A DNA stretch of 6,098 nt, from assembly GCA_036403795.1 (NCBI GenBank), contig DASWQJ010000183.1:1-6098 (forward strand). Reading direction: 5' to 3'. This document shows positions 1 to 5,306 of this stretch, one piece after another. Source of the stretch: Stenotrophomonas_A sp036403795 (GTDB lineage Bacteria > Pseudomonadota > Gammaproteobacteria > Xanthomonadales > Xanthomonadaceae). The translations under genes and the position numbers were made by a program. Under the pieces are notes generated by a model, which saw only the letters and a list, made by a program, of their open reading frames with translations, did no database searches and was not told the origin of the DNA. Position 1 is the stretch's first letter; the number at the start of each line of letters is the position of its first letter.

Positions 1-34
1 CCCCCTCCCCGGCGCGTCTTGATCGAAGCCGTAA

Positions 35-52
35 CAACAACGCGCCTTGCGC
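35..52 (-). repeat. Small hairpin repeat, copy 1
   Basis: On the minus strand this reads GCGCAAGGCGCGTTGTTG. It matches the copy at 295-312 at 15 of 18 positions, and the differences are confined to the three loop bases. Each copy can form a short GCGC/GCGC stem followed by GTTGTTG, which is terminator-like in shape but weak. Function is unknown and chance similarity is possible at this length. Confidence 0.4.
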
Positions 53-155
53 CGTCCTGTCGGGGTGGTGGGTCAGTGGGCCATGGATGGCCCACGGCGG
101 TGAGTGCGGCCATGGATGGCCGCTCGAACCGCGACCCACCACCCCGACAGGGCGG
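52..155. repeat. Structured palindromic element (three-way-junction fold)
   Basis: A perfect 19-bp inverted repeat, CCTGTCGGGGTGGTGGGTC at 56-74 and its reverse complement at 133-151, encloses two smaller palindromes. The outer stem continues outward as 52-54/153-155 with a G-T wobble at 55/152. Inside, hairpin A pairs 76-84 (GTGGGCCAT) with 87-95. A 5-bp stem, 97-101 (GCGGT) with 128-132 (ACCGC), encloses hairpin B, in which 106-113 (GCGGCCAT) pairs with 116-123. Both hairpins share the core GGCCATGGATGGCC (79-92 and 108-121). Together these pairings account for nearly every base. The element resembles REP/BIME-type or small non-autonomous palindromic elements known from many proteobacteria, but I cannot assign it to a named family. 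It lies downstream of the fad operon terminator, so it is not needed to end that transcript. Confidence 0.75.
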
Positions 156-266
156 GGCCCGCACCGCAAGCCAACGCCACTAACCGCCCAAACCTTCCGC
201 GCCCTCAACAAAAAACCCAACTCGCAAGCCAAGATAAAAAAACGCCCCGGAGAGGAAGAAGACCAT

Positions 267-289
267 AAAAAAAGCGGCCCGAAGGCCGC
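267..289 (-). terminator. Intrinsic terminator of the fad operon
   Basis: Read on the minus strand, this is a GCGGCC stem, a TTCG tetraloop, the matching GGCCGC arm, then seven consecutive T residues. A GC-rich stem closed by the very stable UUCG loop and followed by a U-tract is a textbook Rho-independent terminator. It begins 29 bases past the fadA stop codon, so it should end the regulator-fadN-fadA transcript. Confidence 0.9.
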
Positions 290-294
290 CTCTC

Positions 295-312
295 CAACAA
301 CGCGCAAAGCGC
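295..312 (-). repeat. Small hairpin repeat, copy 2
   Basis: On the minus strand this reads GCGCTTTGCGCGTTGTTG and lies just after the fadA stop codon, between it and the main terminator. With position 313 the stem becomes CGCGC/GCGCG with a 3-nt loop. See the copy at 35-52. It may add to 3'-end structure of the fad transcript, but the evidence is only the base pairing. Confidence 0.4.
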
Positions 313-318
313 GAGAAA

Positions 319-1524
319 TCAAAGCGCCTCGATGATCCCCGCCGCACCCATGCCAGTGCCGATACACATCGTCACCATGCCGTACTTCTGCTGGCGACGA
401 CGCAAACCGTGCACGATCGTCGCCGTACGGACCGCACCCGTCGCGCCCAGCGGATGGCCCAACGCAATCGCACCGCCCAACGGATTGACCTTCGACGGAT
501 CCAGGCCACTGTCACGGATCACCGCCAACGACTGCGCCGCAAACGCCTCGTTGAGCTCGATCCAATCCAACTGATCCTTCGTCAACCCCGCCTGCTTGAG
601 CGCCTTGGGGATCGCCGCGATCGGACCGATGCCCATCACCTCCGGACGCACACCGGCGACCGAGAAACTCACGAAGCGCGCCAACGGCGTCAGCCCATAA
701 TCCTTGACCGCCTGCTCCGACGCCAACAACACCGCCGCCGCACCATCGCTCATCTGCGACGAATTGCCCGCCGTCACGCTGCCGCCGAACTGACCGTTGC
801 GGAACACCGGGCGAAGCTTCGCCAGGCCTTCCAGCGACGTATCCAGGCGAGGACCCTCGTCCGTATCGACGCGCTTCTTGCGCAGCGCGATCACATTGCT
901 GGTCAACTCAGGCACGTGCGACTGGATCTCGTACGGACTGATCTCGTCGCGGAACTCGCCCGCCGCAATCGCCGCCAGCGCCTTCTGGTGCGAAGCCATC
1001 GCGAAGGCATCCTGCTCCTCGCGCGATACCTTCCACTCCTCGGCAACCTTCTCGGCCGTGATGCCCATGCCGTAGGCGATCGCCACGTGGTCGTCCTTGA
1101 ACACCGACGGCGACAACGCCACCTTGTTGCCCATCATCGGCACCATCGACATCGACTCGGTGCCACCGGCCAACACCAGGTCGGCATTGCCCAGTCGAAT
1201 TTCGTTGGCCGCCAGCGCCACCGCCTGCAGGCCCGACGAACAGAAACGGTTGATTGTCTGGCCGGCCACGGTGTCGGGCAGGCCGGCCAGCAGCACGCCG
1301 ATGCGCGCCACGTTCATGCCTTGCTCGCCCTCGGGCATGGCGCAGCCGATGATCGCATCGTCGATGCGGGACAAATCGATGCCCGGCGCCTGCGCCACCA
1401 CCGAGCGCAACACGTGCGCCAGCATGTCGTCGGGACGGGTATTGCGGAACATGCCCTTGGGCGCCTTGCCAACCGGGGTGCGGGTGGCGGCGACGATGTA
1501 GGCGTCCTGGATCTGCTTGGTCAT
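319..1524 (-). CDS. fadA: Acetyl-CoA C-acyltransferase (3-ketoacyl-CoA thiolase, FadA)
   Basis: Thiolase that cleaves 3-ketoacyl-CoA with free CoA to acetyl-CoA and an acyl-CoA shortened by two carbons, the last step of the beta-oxidation cycle; it acts in the cytoplasm. The 401-residue protein has the usual length. All family landmarks are present: the acylated nucleophile Cys95 in NRFCSSG, the NEAF motif (Asn325-Phe328), His357 in GGAIALGHPLGATGA and the second catalytic Cys387 in MCIGTGMG. The frame is open further upstream to 1713, but the ATG at 1524 gives the normal thiolase N-terminus (TKQIQDAYIVAATRTPVGK) and has a GGAG seven bases upstream; the upstream part overlaps fadN and looks like random sequence. 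It follows fadN by 80 bp on the same strand, so FadN and FadA probably form the hydratase-dehydrogenase-thiolase unit. A biosynthetic (PhaA-type) thiolase is the alternative, but the fadN partner argues for degradation. Confidence 0.95.
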   Translation of the reverse strand: MTKQIQDAYIVAATRTPVGKAPKGMFRNTRPDDMLAHVLRSVVAQAPGIDLSRIDDAIIGCAMPEGEQGMNVARIGVLLAGLPDTVAGQTINRFCSSGLQAVALAANEIRLGNADLVLAGGTESMSMVPMMGNKVALSPSVFKDDHVAIAYGMGITAEKVAEEWKVSREEQDAFAMASHQKALAAIAAGEFRDEISPYEIQSHVPELTSNVIALRKKRVDTDEGPRLDTSLEGLAKLRPVFRNGQFGGSVTAGNSSQMSDGAAAVLLASEQAVKDYGLTPLARFVSFSVAGVRPEVMGIGPIAAIPKALKQAGLTKDQLDWIELNEAFAAQSLAVIRDSGLDPSKVNPLGGAIALGHPLGATGAVRTATIVHGLRRRQQKYGMVTMCIGTGMGAAGIIEAL

Positions 1525-1531
1525 TTCGTTA

Positions 1532-1535
1532 CTCC
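1532..1535 (-). promoter_or_regulatory. Ribosome binding site of fadA
   Basis: GGAG on the minus strand, seven bases before the ATG at 1524. It decides the start against the longer open frame reaching 1713. Confidence 0.75.
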
Positions 1536-1574
1536 GGATTCGGGAAGACCGCATGGGCTGCGAAAACTGGGCGG

Positions 1575-1597
1575 GGCGGCGCCGGATCGGCGCCGCC
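1575..1597 (-). other. Strong intercistronic hairpin between fadN and fadA
   Basis: A perfect 10-bp GC-only stem (GGCGGCGCCG with CGGCGCCGCC) around a 3-nt loop lies seven bases past the fadN stop codon and 50 bases before the fadA ATG. No U-tract follows directly; only a TTTT occurs about ten bases later on the minus strand. It is therefore unlikely to be a full terminator. It could protect or separate the two cistrons in the mRNA or cause partial termination. That role is inferred from structure alone. Confidence 0.6.
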
Positions 1598-1604
1598 ACC
1601 GCAC

Positions 1605-3977
1605 TCAGTTGCGCAGCGGCTTGCCGGTCTTGAGCATGTGGGCGATGCGGGCCTGGGTCTTCTCCTGCTGGGCCAGCTCGACGAAGTGCTGGCGCTCGAG
1701 CTTGAGCAGCCATTGCTCATCGACCAGCGAGCCACGATCGATCTCGCCGCCGCACACCACCGTGGCGATCCGGCTGGCGATCTCGTAGTCGTACTCGCTG
1801 ATGAAGCGTCCTTCCAGCATGTTGACCAGCAACATCTTGAACGTCGCGATACCCACGTCGCCGGCGACCTGGATGCGGTTGGCCGGCATCGGCGGACGAT
1901 AGCCGCCCTCGGCCAGTGCCAGTGCCTCGGCCTTGGCGATGTGCAGCGATTCGTAGGTGTTGAACACCACCTTGTCGGTGGGGCGCAGCAGCCCCAACTC
2001 CTGGGCGTTGACCGCCGAGTTGGACACCTTGGCCATCGCCACGGTCTCGAAGGTTTTCTTCAGCTCGGCAAACACATCGCCGCCCGGGCCGGCCGCATTC
2101 GATGCGCGAACCGCCAGTTCCTTCAGGCCGCCACCCGCCGGCAGCAGGCCCACGCCGGCCTCGACCAGGCCGATGTAGCTTTCCAGCGAAGCGACGGTCT
2201 TGGCGCTGTGCATCTGGAACTCACAGCCGCCGCCCAGTGCCAGGCCGCGCACCGCAGAGACCACCGGCACCAGCGAATACTTGATGCGCTGGCTGGTGCG
2301 CTGGAAGTTGGCCACCATCGCTTCGAACTCGGCGATCTTGCCGGCCTGCAACGCACCCAGCGCACCGGCCAGGTCCGCACCGGCGGAGAAGGGCTCCTTC
2401 TGCTGCCAGAGCACCAGGCCCTTGAAGTTCTTCTCGGCACGAGCGACGGCTTCCTGCAGGCCGTCGAGCACCTGGTCGGAAACGGTGTTCATCTTGGTCT
2501 TGAAGCCGACCACGGCGATATCGTCGCCGTCATGCCACAGGCGCAGGCCGTCGTTCTCGAACACGGTCTCGCCCTGGCTGAACTTCTCGCCCAGCAATGC
2601 ATCCGGGAAACGCTGGCGGCGATACACCGGCAGCGCCGAACGCGGCAGCTTGGCATCGTGCGCCGGGCTGTAGCTGCCGTCGGCACCATGCACGCCGTCA
2701 CGGCCATCGAACACCCAGTTCGGCAGCGGCGCATTGCTCATGCTCTTGCCCGAGGCGATGTCGTCGGCAATCCACTGCGCGACTTGCTTCCAGCCGGCGG
2801 CCTGCCAGGTTTCGAACGGCCCCAGCGACCAGCCGTAGCCCCAGCGGATGGCCAGGTCCACGTCGCGCGCGGTGTCGGCAATGTCGGCCAGGTGATAGGC
2901 GCTGTAATGGAACAGGTCCCGGAAGGTCGCCCACAGGAACTGCGCCTGCGGATGCTGGCTTTCGCGCAGCTTGGCGAACTTTTCGGCCGGGTTCTTGATC
3001 TTCAGGATCTCGACCACTTCCGGCGCTGCGGTGCGGTCGGCGGCACGGTAATCCTGCTTGGCCACATCCAGGACCACGATGTCCTTGCCCACCTTGCGGA
3101 AAATGCCCGCGCCGGTCTTCTGGCCCAGCGCGCCCTTGGCAATCAGCGCTTCCAGCCACTTGGGCGACTTGAAGTAGGCGTGCCACGGATCATTCGGCAG
3201 CGTGTCGGCCATCGTCTTGATGACATGCGCCATGGTGTCCAGGCCGACCACATCGGAGGTGCGGTAGGTCGCCGACTTCGGGCGCCCCACCAACGGTCCG
3301 GTCAAGCCATCGACCTCGTCGAAGCCCAGGCCGAACTGCTCGGTGTGGTGGATCGTCGACAATATCGAGAACACGCCAATGCGGTTGCCGATGAAGTTGG
3401 GGGTGTCCTTGGCGTAGACCACACCCTTGCCCAGGGTGGTGGTCAGGAAAGTTTCCAGGCCTTCCAGCACGGCCTTGTCGGTGCCGGTGGCCGGGATCAG
3501 CTCGGCCAGGTGCATGTAGCGCGGCGGGTTGAAGAAATGCACGCCGCAGAAGCGATGGCGCAGCTGCTCGGGCAGCACTTCGGACAGCTTGTTGATGCCC
3601 AGGCCCGACGTGTTGGACGCCAGCACCGCCGTGTCCGACACGAAGGGGGCGATCTTCTCGTACAGGTCCTGCTTCCAGTCCATCCGCTCGGCGATGGCCT
3701 CGATGATCAGGTCGCAACCGCGCAACTGCTCCAGGCCATTGTCGTAGTTGGCCGGGGTGATCGCCTCGGCCAGCGACTTGGCGGCGAGCGGTGCCGGGCT
3801 CAGCTTGCCCAGGTTCGCGATCGCCTTCAGGACGATGCCGTCGGCCGGCCCTTCCTTGGCGGCCAGGTCGAACAGCACGGTGTCGACACCAGCGTTGGTG
3901 AGATGCGCGGCGATCTGGGCGCCCATGACGCCGGCGCCGAGGACGGCCGCGCGACGGACTAGCAGGGGATTGGACAT
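1605..3977 (-). CDS. fadN: Bifunctional 3-hydroxyacyl-CoA dehydrogenase / enoyl-CoA hydratase (FadN-type)
   Basis: Hydrates trans-2-enoyl-CoA to L-3-hydroxyacyl-CoA and oxidises this with NAD+ to 3-ketoacyl-CoA, the substrate of the FadA encoded next. The 790-residue protein has dehydrogenase first and hydratase second, the reverse of E. coli FadB and the order and length of Bacillus FadN (YusL). Residues 10-190 form the NAD-binding domain, with GAGVMG at 14-19, HFFNPP at 147-152, Glu159 and Asn198 in KDTPNFIGNR as likely active-site residues. Residues 192-295 form the dehydrogenase C-terminal domain, and a second, degenerate copy seems to lie near 345-400. The hydratase domain is about 480-690, with SAGADL (531-536, oxyanion region), GLALGGGCE ending in Glu586, and Glu606. 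The 20-residue spacing of these Glu residues matches the catalytic pair Glu144/Glu164 of rat enoyl-CoA hydratase, so both activities appear intact. The ATG at 3977 has AAGGG nine bases upstream. The regulator gene ends 41 bp upstream, and no good separate promoter is visible in that gap. Databases may label it FadB. Confidence 0.93.
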   Translation of the reverse strand: MSNPLLVRRAAVLGAGVMGAQIAAHLTNAGVDTVLFDLAAKEGPADGIVLKAIANLGKLSPAPLAAKSLAEAITPANYDNGLEQLRGCDLIIEAIAERMDWKQDLYEKIAPFVSDTAVLASNTSGLGINKLSEVLPEQLRHRFCGVHFFNPPRYMHLAELIPATGTDKAVLEGLETFLTTTLGKGVVYAKDTPNFIGNRIGVFSILSTIHHTEQFGLGFDEVDGLTGPLVGRPKSATYRTSDVVGLDTMAHVIKTMADTLPNDPWHAYFKSPKWLEALIAKGALGQKTGAGIFRKVGKDIVVLDVAKQDYRAADRTAAPEVVEILKIKNPAEKFAKLRESQHPQAQFLWATFRDLFHYSAYHLADIADTARDVDLAIRWGYGWSLGPFETWQAAGWKQVAQWIADDIASGKSMSNAPLPNWVFDGRDGVHGADGSYSPAHDAKLPRSALPVYRRQRFPDALLGEKFSQGETVFENDGLRLWHDGDDIAVVGFKTKMNTVSDQVLDGLQEAVARAEKNFKGLVLWQQKEPFSAGADLAGALGALQAGKIAEFEAMVANFQRTSQRIKYSLVPVVSAVRGLALGGGCEFQMHSAKTVASLESYIGLVEAGVGLLPAGGGLKELAVRASNAAGPGGDVFAELKKTFETVAMAKVSNSAVNAQELGLLRPTDKVVFNTYESLHIAKAEALALAEGGYRPPMPANRIQVAGDVGIATFKMLLVNMLEGRFISEYDYEIASRIATVVCGGEIDRGSLVDEQWLLKLERQHFVELAQQEKTQARIAHMLKTGKPLRN

Positions 3978-3986
3978 ATCGATAAA

Positions 3987-3991
3987 CCCTT
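3987..3991 (-). promoter_or_regulatory. Ribosome binding site of fadN
   Basis: AAGGG on the minus strand, nine bases before the ATG at 3977, within the 41-bp gap after the regulator gene. It supports this start, which begins directly with the dinucleotide-binding fold (NPLLVRRAAVLGAGVMG). Confidence 0.6.
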
Positions 3992-4018
3992 GATGGATAA
4001 CGACTACGGTGTGAACGA

Positions 4019-4651
4019 CTAGGGTGAGGAGCTGGCCAGGAAGCCGGCTTCCGCGAAACGGATCAGTTCGCGCGCCGCATGGGCGCGATGGTCGGCCTCA
4101 CTGACGCCGACCGGACGCTTGATGAGGCCGAAGTCGGCCATGGCATAGGTCAGGGCGCCGGCCAGGAAGTCCAGGCGCCAATACAACTCTTCCTTGCTCA
4201 GCCCAGGCACGCAGGCGGCGATCGCCTTGCCGAATTCGCGCAGCACGTGGCCATAGTGGTCGGACAGGAACTTGCGAAGGTTGTCGTTCTTCTCGGCATA
4301 GGCGCGGGCGATTACCCGCACGAACGCGCCGCCGCTCTGGCGGTCCTGGGCCATCGCCAGCGCCGGCTCGACAAAAGCAGACAGCACCGCGGCCAGGTCG
4401 CCGGGACGCTCTCGGCGCACCTGCTCGAGTTGGCTCAGGCGGGAGGCGGTCATCTCGTCCATGCGGCGGCGGAACACCTCGTTGACCAGGTTTTCCTTCG
4501 AACCGAAGTGGTAATTGACCGCCGCAATGTTGACGTCCGCGTGACTGGTCACCTGGCGCAGCGAGGTGCCCGCGAAACCGTGCTGGGCGAACAATTCTTC
4601 GGCTGCGCCGAGAATCCGGTCCTTGGTGGAAAAGTGAGCAGGTTTGGCCAT
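4019..4651 (-). CDS. TetR-family regulator, PsrA-like, of the fad operon
   Basis: A 210-residue DNA-binding repressor of the usual TetR length. The helix-turn-helix domain covers about residues 10-55, with TSLRQVTSHADVNIAAVNYHFGSK as its recognition part (residues 29-52); this closely resembles PsrA of Pseudomonas (from memory, SLRLITSKAGVNLAAVNYHFGSK). The C-terminal ligand-binding and dimerisation part (about 80-205), with an aromatic helix near ELYWRLDFLAGALTYAMADF, fits the PsrA-type C-terminal domain. Known PsrA proteins repress beta-oxidation genes and release DNA on binding long-chain fatty acids; transfer of that role here is inference. Support comes from its position as first gene of the fadN-fadA operon and a PsrA-type palindrome 18 bp before its ATG. 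The ATG at 4651 was chosen. A TTG at 4669 would add six residues but begins right beside the palindrome. Neither start has a strong Shine-Dalgarno sequence, so translation may be weak or the mRNA nearly leaderless. Confidence 0.9.
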   Translation of the reverse strand: MAKPAHFSTKDRILGAAEELFAQHGFAGTSLRQVTSHADVNIAAVNYHFGSKENLVNEVFRRRMDEMTASRLSQLEQVRRERPGDLAAVLSAFVEPALAMAQDRQSGGAFVRVIARAYAEKNDNLRKFLSDHYGHVLREFGKAIAACVPGLSKEELYWRLDFLAGALTYAMADFGLIKRPVGVSEADHRAHAARELIRFAEAGFLASSSP

Positions 4652-4669
4652 GGTGGGACAGAGGATCAA

Positions 4670-4685
4670 TCAAACGATTGTTTGA
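4670..4685. promoter_or_regulatory. Predicted PsrA-type operator
   Basis: TCAAACGATTGTTTGA is an inverted repeat with 6-bp arms around four central bases. Its core CAAAC-N4-GTTTG fits the published PsrA motif (G/C)AAAC-N2-4-GTTTG/C. It lies 18 bp before the regulator ATG and directly next to a possible -10 element, so a bound dimer would cover the transcription start. This predicts negative autoregulation together with control of fadN and fadA. I saw no second copy in the window, including the gap before fadN. Confidence 0.75.
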
Positions 4686-4686
4686 G

Positions 4687-4692
4687 TCTATA
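4687..4692 (-). promoter_or_regulatory. Possible -10 element of the fad operon promoter
   Basis: TATAGA on the minus strand places transcription start within the operator at 4670-4685. The matching -35 region (4710-4717, reading AATGAA or CAATGA) is poor. A GC-rich inverted repeat, ACCCA (4692-4696) and TGGGT (4706-4710), occupies the spacer. The site is plausible because of its position relative to the operator, not because of strong consensus. Confidence 0.4.
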
Positions 4693-4769
4693 CCCATCCG
4701 TATGGTGGGTTCATTGTGCGTTGCACCATGGGACGCGGGGGCGGGGATGCAAATGGCGGGCCAACGCGC

Positions 4770-4775
4770 TAGAAT
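4770..4775 (+). promoter_or_regulatory. Likely -10 element of the ndk promoter
   Basis: TAGAAT matches the sigma-70 -10 consensus at five of six positions. With 17-18 bp spacing, the -35 region would be around 4746-4752 (GATGCAA), which is weak. Transcription would start near 4781-4783 and give a leader of about 90 nt that contains the hairpins at 4799-4823 and 4835-4852. Confidence 0.5.
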
Positions 4776-4798
4776 CGTCCATCGCAGTTTCGGCTAAG

Positions 4799-4823
4799 CC
4801 CGCGTTTTGACGCGGGTTTTTTT
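4799..4823 (+). terminator. Terminator-shaped hairpin in the ndk leader
   Basis: CCCGCG, a six-base loop TTTTGA, CGCGGG, then seven T residues, oriented plus. It has the form of an intrinsic terminator, yet no plus-strand gene precedes it because the upstream gene runs away on the minus strand. If the TAGAAT at 4770 is the ndk promoter, the hairpin sits about 18-42 nt into the transcript and 47 bases before the ndk ATG. It may therefore attenuate ndk, or end a short independent RNA. The structure is clear; the role is inferred. Confidence 0.7.
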
Positions 4824-4834
4824 CGTGTTACCCT

Positions 4835-4852
4835 CGGGCCTTCAGTGGCCCG
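4835..4852 (+). other. Second hairpin in the ndk leader
   Basis: CGGGCC (4835-4840) pairs with GGCCCG (4847-4852) around TTCAGT, six bases before the ndk Shine-Dalgarno sequence. Its bases can also pair with the preceding terminator-shaped hairpin: 4835-4839 with 4798-4802 (GCCCG), and 4849-4853 (CCCGC) with 4812-4816 (GCGGG). The leader could therefore switch between folds, but short GC-rich complements are common at this base composition. Confidence 0.5.
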
Positions 4853-4858
4853 CCGTCC

Positions 4859-4863
4859 GGAGA
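4859..4863 (+). promoter_or_regulatory. Ribosome binding site of ndk
   Basis: GGAGA, seven bases before the ATG at 4871; a good Shine-Dalgarno match that fixes the ndk start. Confidence 0.8.
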
Positions 4864-4870
4864 ATCATCC

Positions 4871-5296
4871 ATGGCGCTGGAGCGCACCCTGTCCATCATC
4901 AAGCCCGATGCCGTCGCCAAGAACGTCATCGGTGAAATCTACAGCCGCTTCGAGAAGGCCGGCCTGAAGATCGTGGCCGCCAAGTACAAGCAGCTGTCGC
5001 GCCGCGAGGCCGAAGGCTTCTACGCCGTGCACCGCGAACGTCCGTTCTTCAACGCGCTGGTGGAGTTCATGATCTCCGGCCCGGTGATGATCCAGGCGCT
5101 GGAAGGCGACAACGCCGTGCTCAAGCACCGCGACCTGTTGGGCGCCACCAACCCGAAGGATGCTGCGCCGGGCACGATCCGCGCCGACTTCGCCGATTCC
5201 ATCGATGCCAATGCCGCCCACGGCTCGGATTCGGTCGAGAATGCCGCCAACGAAGTGGCGTATTTCTTTGCCGCCACCGAAGTGGTCGCACGCTGA
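4871..5296 (+). CDS. ndk: Nucleoside diphosphate kinase
   Basis: Transfers the gamma-phosphate of ATP to nucleoside diphosphates through a phosphohistidine and so balances the NTP and dNTP pools; cytoplasmic. The 141-residue protein is complete and of normal bacterial length. The whole active site is visible at the canonical numbers: Lys11 (IIKPDAV), Tyr51, Phe59 or Phe60, Arg87, Thr93 (GATNP), Arg104 (GTIRADF), Asn114 and the phosphorylated His117 in NAAHGSDS. The C-terminus (EVAYFFAATEVVAR) is also typical. It diverges from the fad operon across a 219-bp control region and is followed after ten bases by rlmN, an arrangement that I recall from xanthomonads; the two are probably co-transcribed. 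Its leader carries a terminator-like hairpin (4799-4823). Confidence 0.98.
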   Translation: MALERTLSIIKPDAVAKNVIGEIYSRFEKAGLKIVAAKYKQLSRREAEGFYAVHRERPFFNALVEFMISGPVMIQALEGDNAVLKHRDLLGATNPKDAAPGTIRADFADSIDANAAHGSDSVENAANEVAYFFAATEVVAR

Positions 5297-5306
5297 GCAC
5301 AATGTC

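Larger units (their letters stand above)
1..318. other. Gene-free region beyond the fad operon
   Basis: No ORF here looks like a real protein. The only sizeable one (87-335, plus strand) has a low-complexity composition rich in Pro, Arg, Lys and Gly, has no recognisable motif, and runs through an inverted-repeat element, an oppositely oriented terminator and the end of fadA. The region holds a structured palindromic element (about 52-155), a repeated small hairpin motif (35-52 and 295-312), a loose inverted repeat GGCGCG (11-16) / CGCGCC (41-46), and the operon terminator (267-289). Positions 156-266 have A-rich runs and no feature that I recognise. Confidence 0.7.

Noticed and set aside
231..260. 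Second T-tract on the minus strand (234-240) as an additional terminator
   Set aside because: Seven T residues are present, but the preceding sequence forms no convincing stem.
87..335. Plus-strand 82-codon ORF
   Set aside because: It begins inside the palindromic element, crosses the opposing fad terminator and runs into the fadA 3' end. The composition is low complexity, and no motif or ribosome binding site supports it.
1525..1713. N-terminal extension of FadA to the upstream start at 1713
   Set aside because: The extra 63 residues overlap the fadN 3' end and are unlike any thiolase N-terminus. The ATG at 1524 has a good ribosome binding site.
409..1788. 459-codon ORF antisense to fadA
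   Set aside because: Same shadow effect: Arg/His-rich translation with no motif, opposite an intact thiolase.
1638..3962. 774-codon ORF antisense to almost all of fadN
   Set aside because: Long antisense frames are expected opposite high-GC genes with strong third-position bias. The translation is rich in His, Arg, Gln and Gly without any domain, whereas the opposite strand encodes a fully recognisable enzyme.
3978..4018. Separate promoter or second PsrA-like operator before fadN
   Set aside because: Only 41 bp, with no CAAAC/GTTTG dyad and no credible -10/-35 pair; co-transcription with the regulator gene is simpler.
4652..4669. TTG at 4669 as the regulator start
   Set aside because: It adds only MILCPT before the natural TetR N-terminus, abuts the palindrome and has no Shine-Dalgarno sequence; ATG at 4651 is preferred, though not proven.
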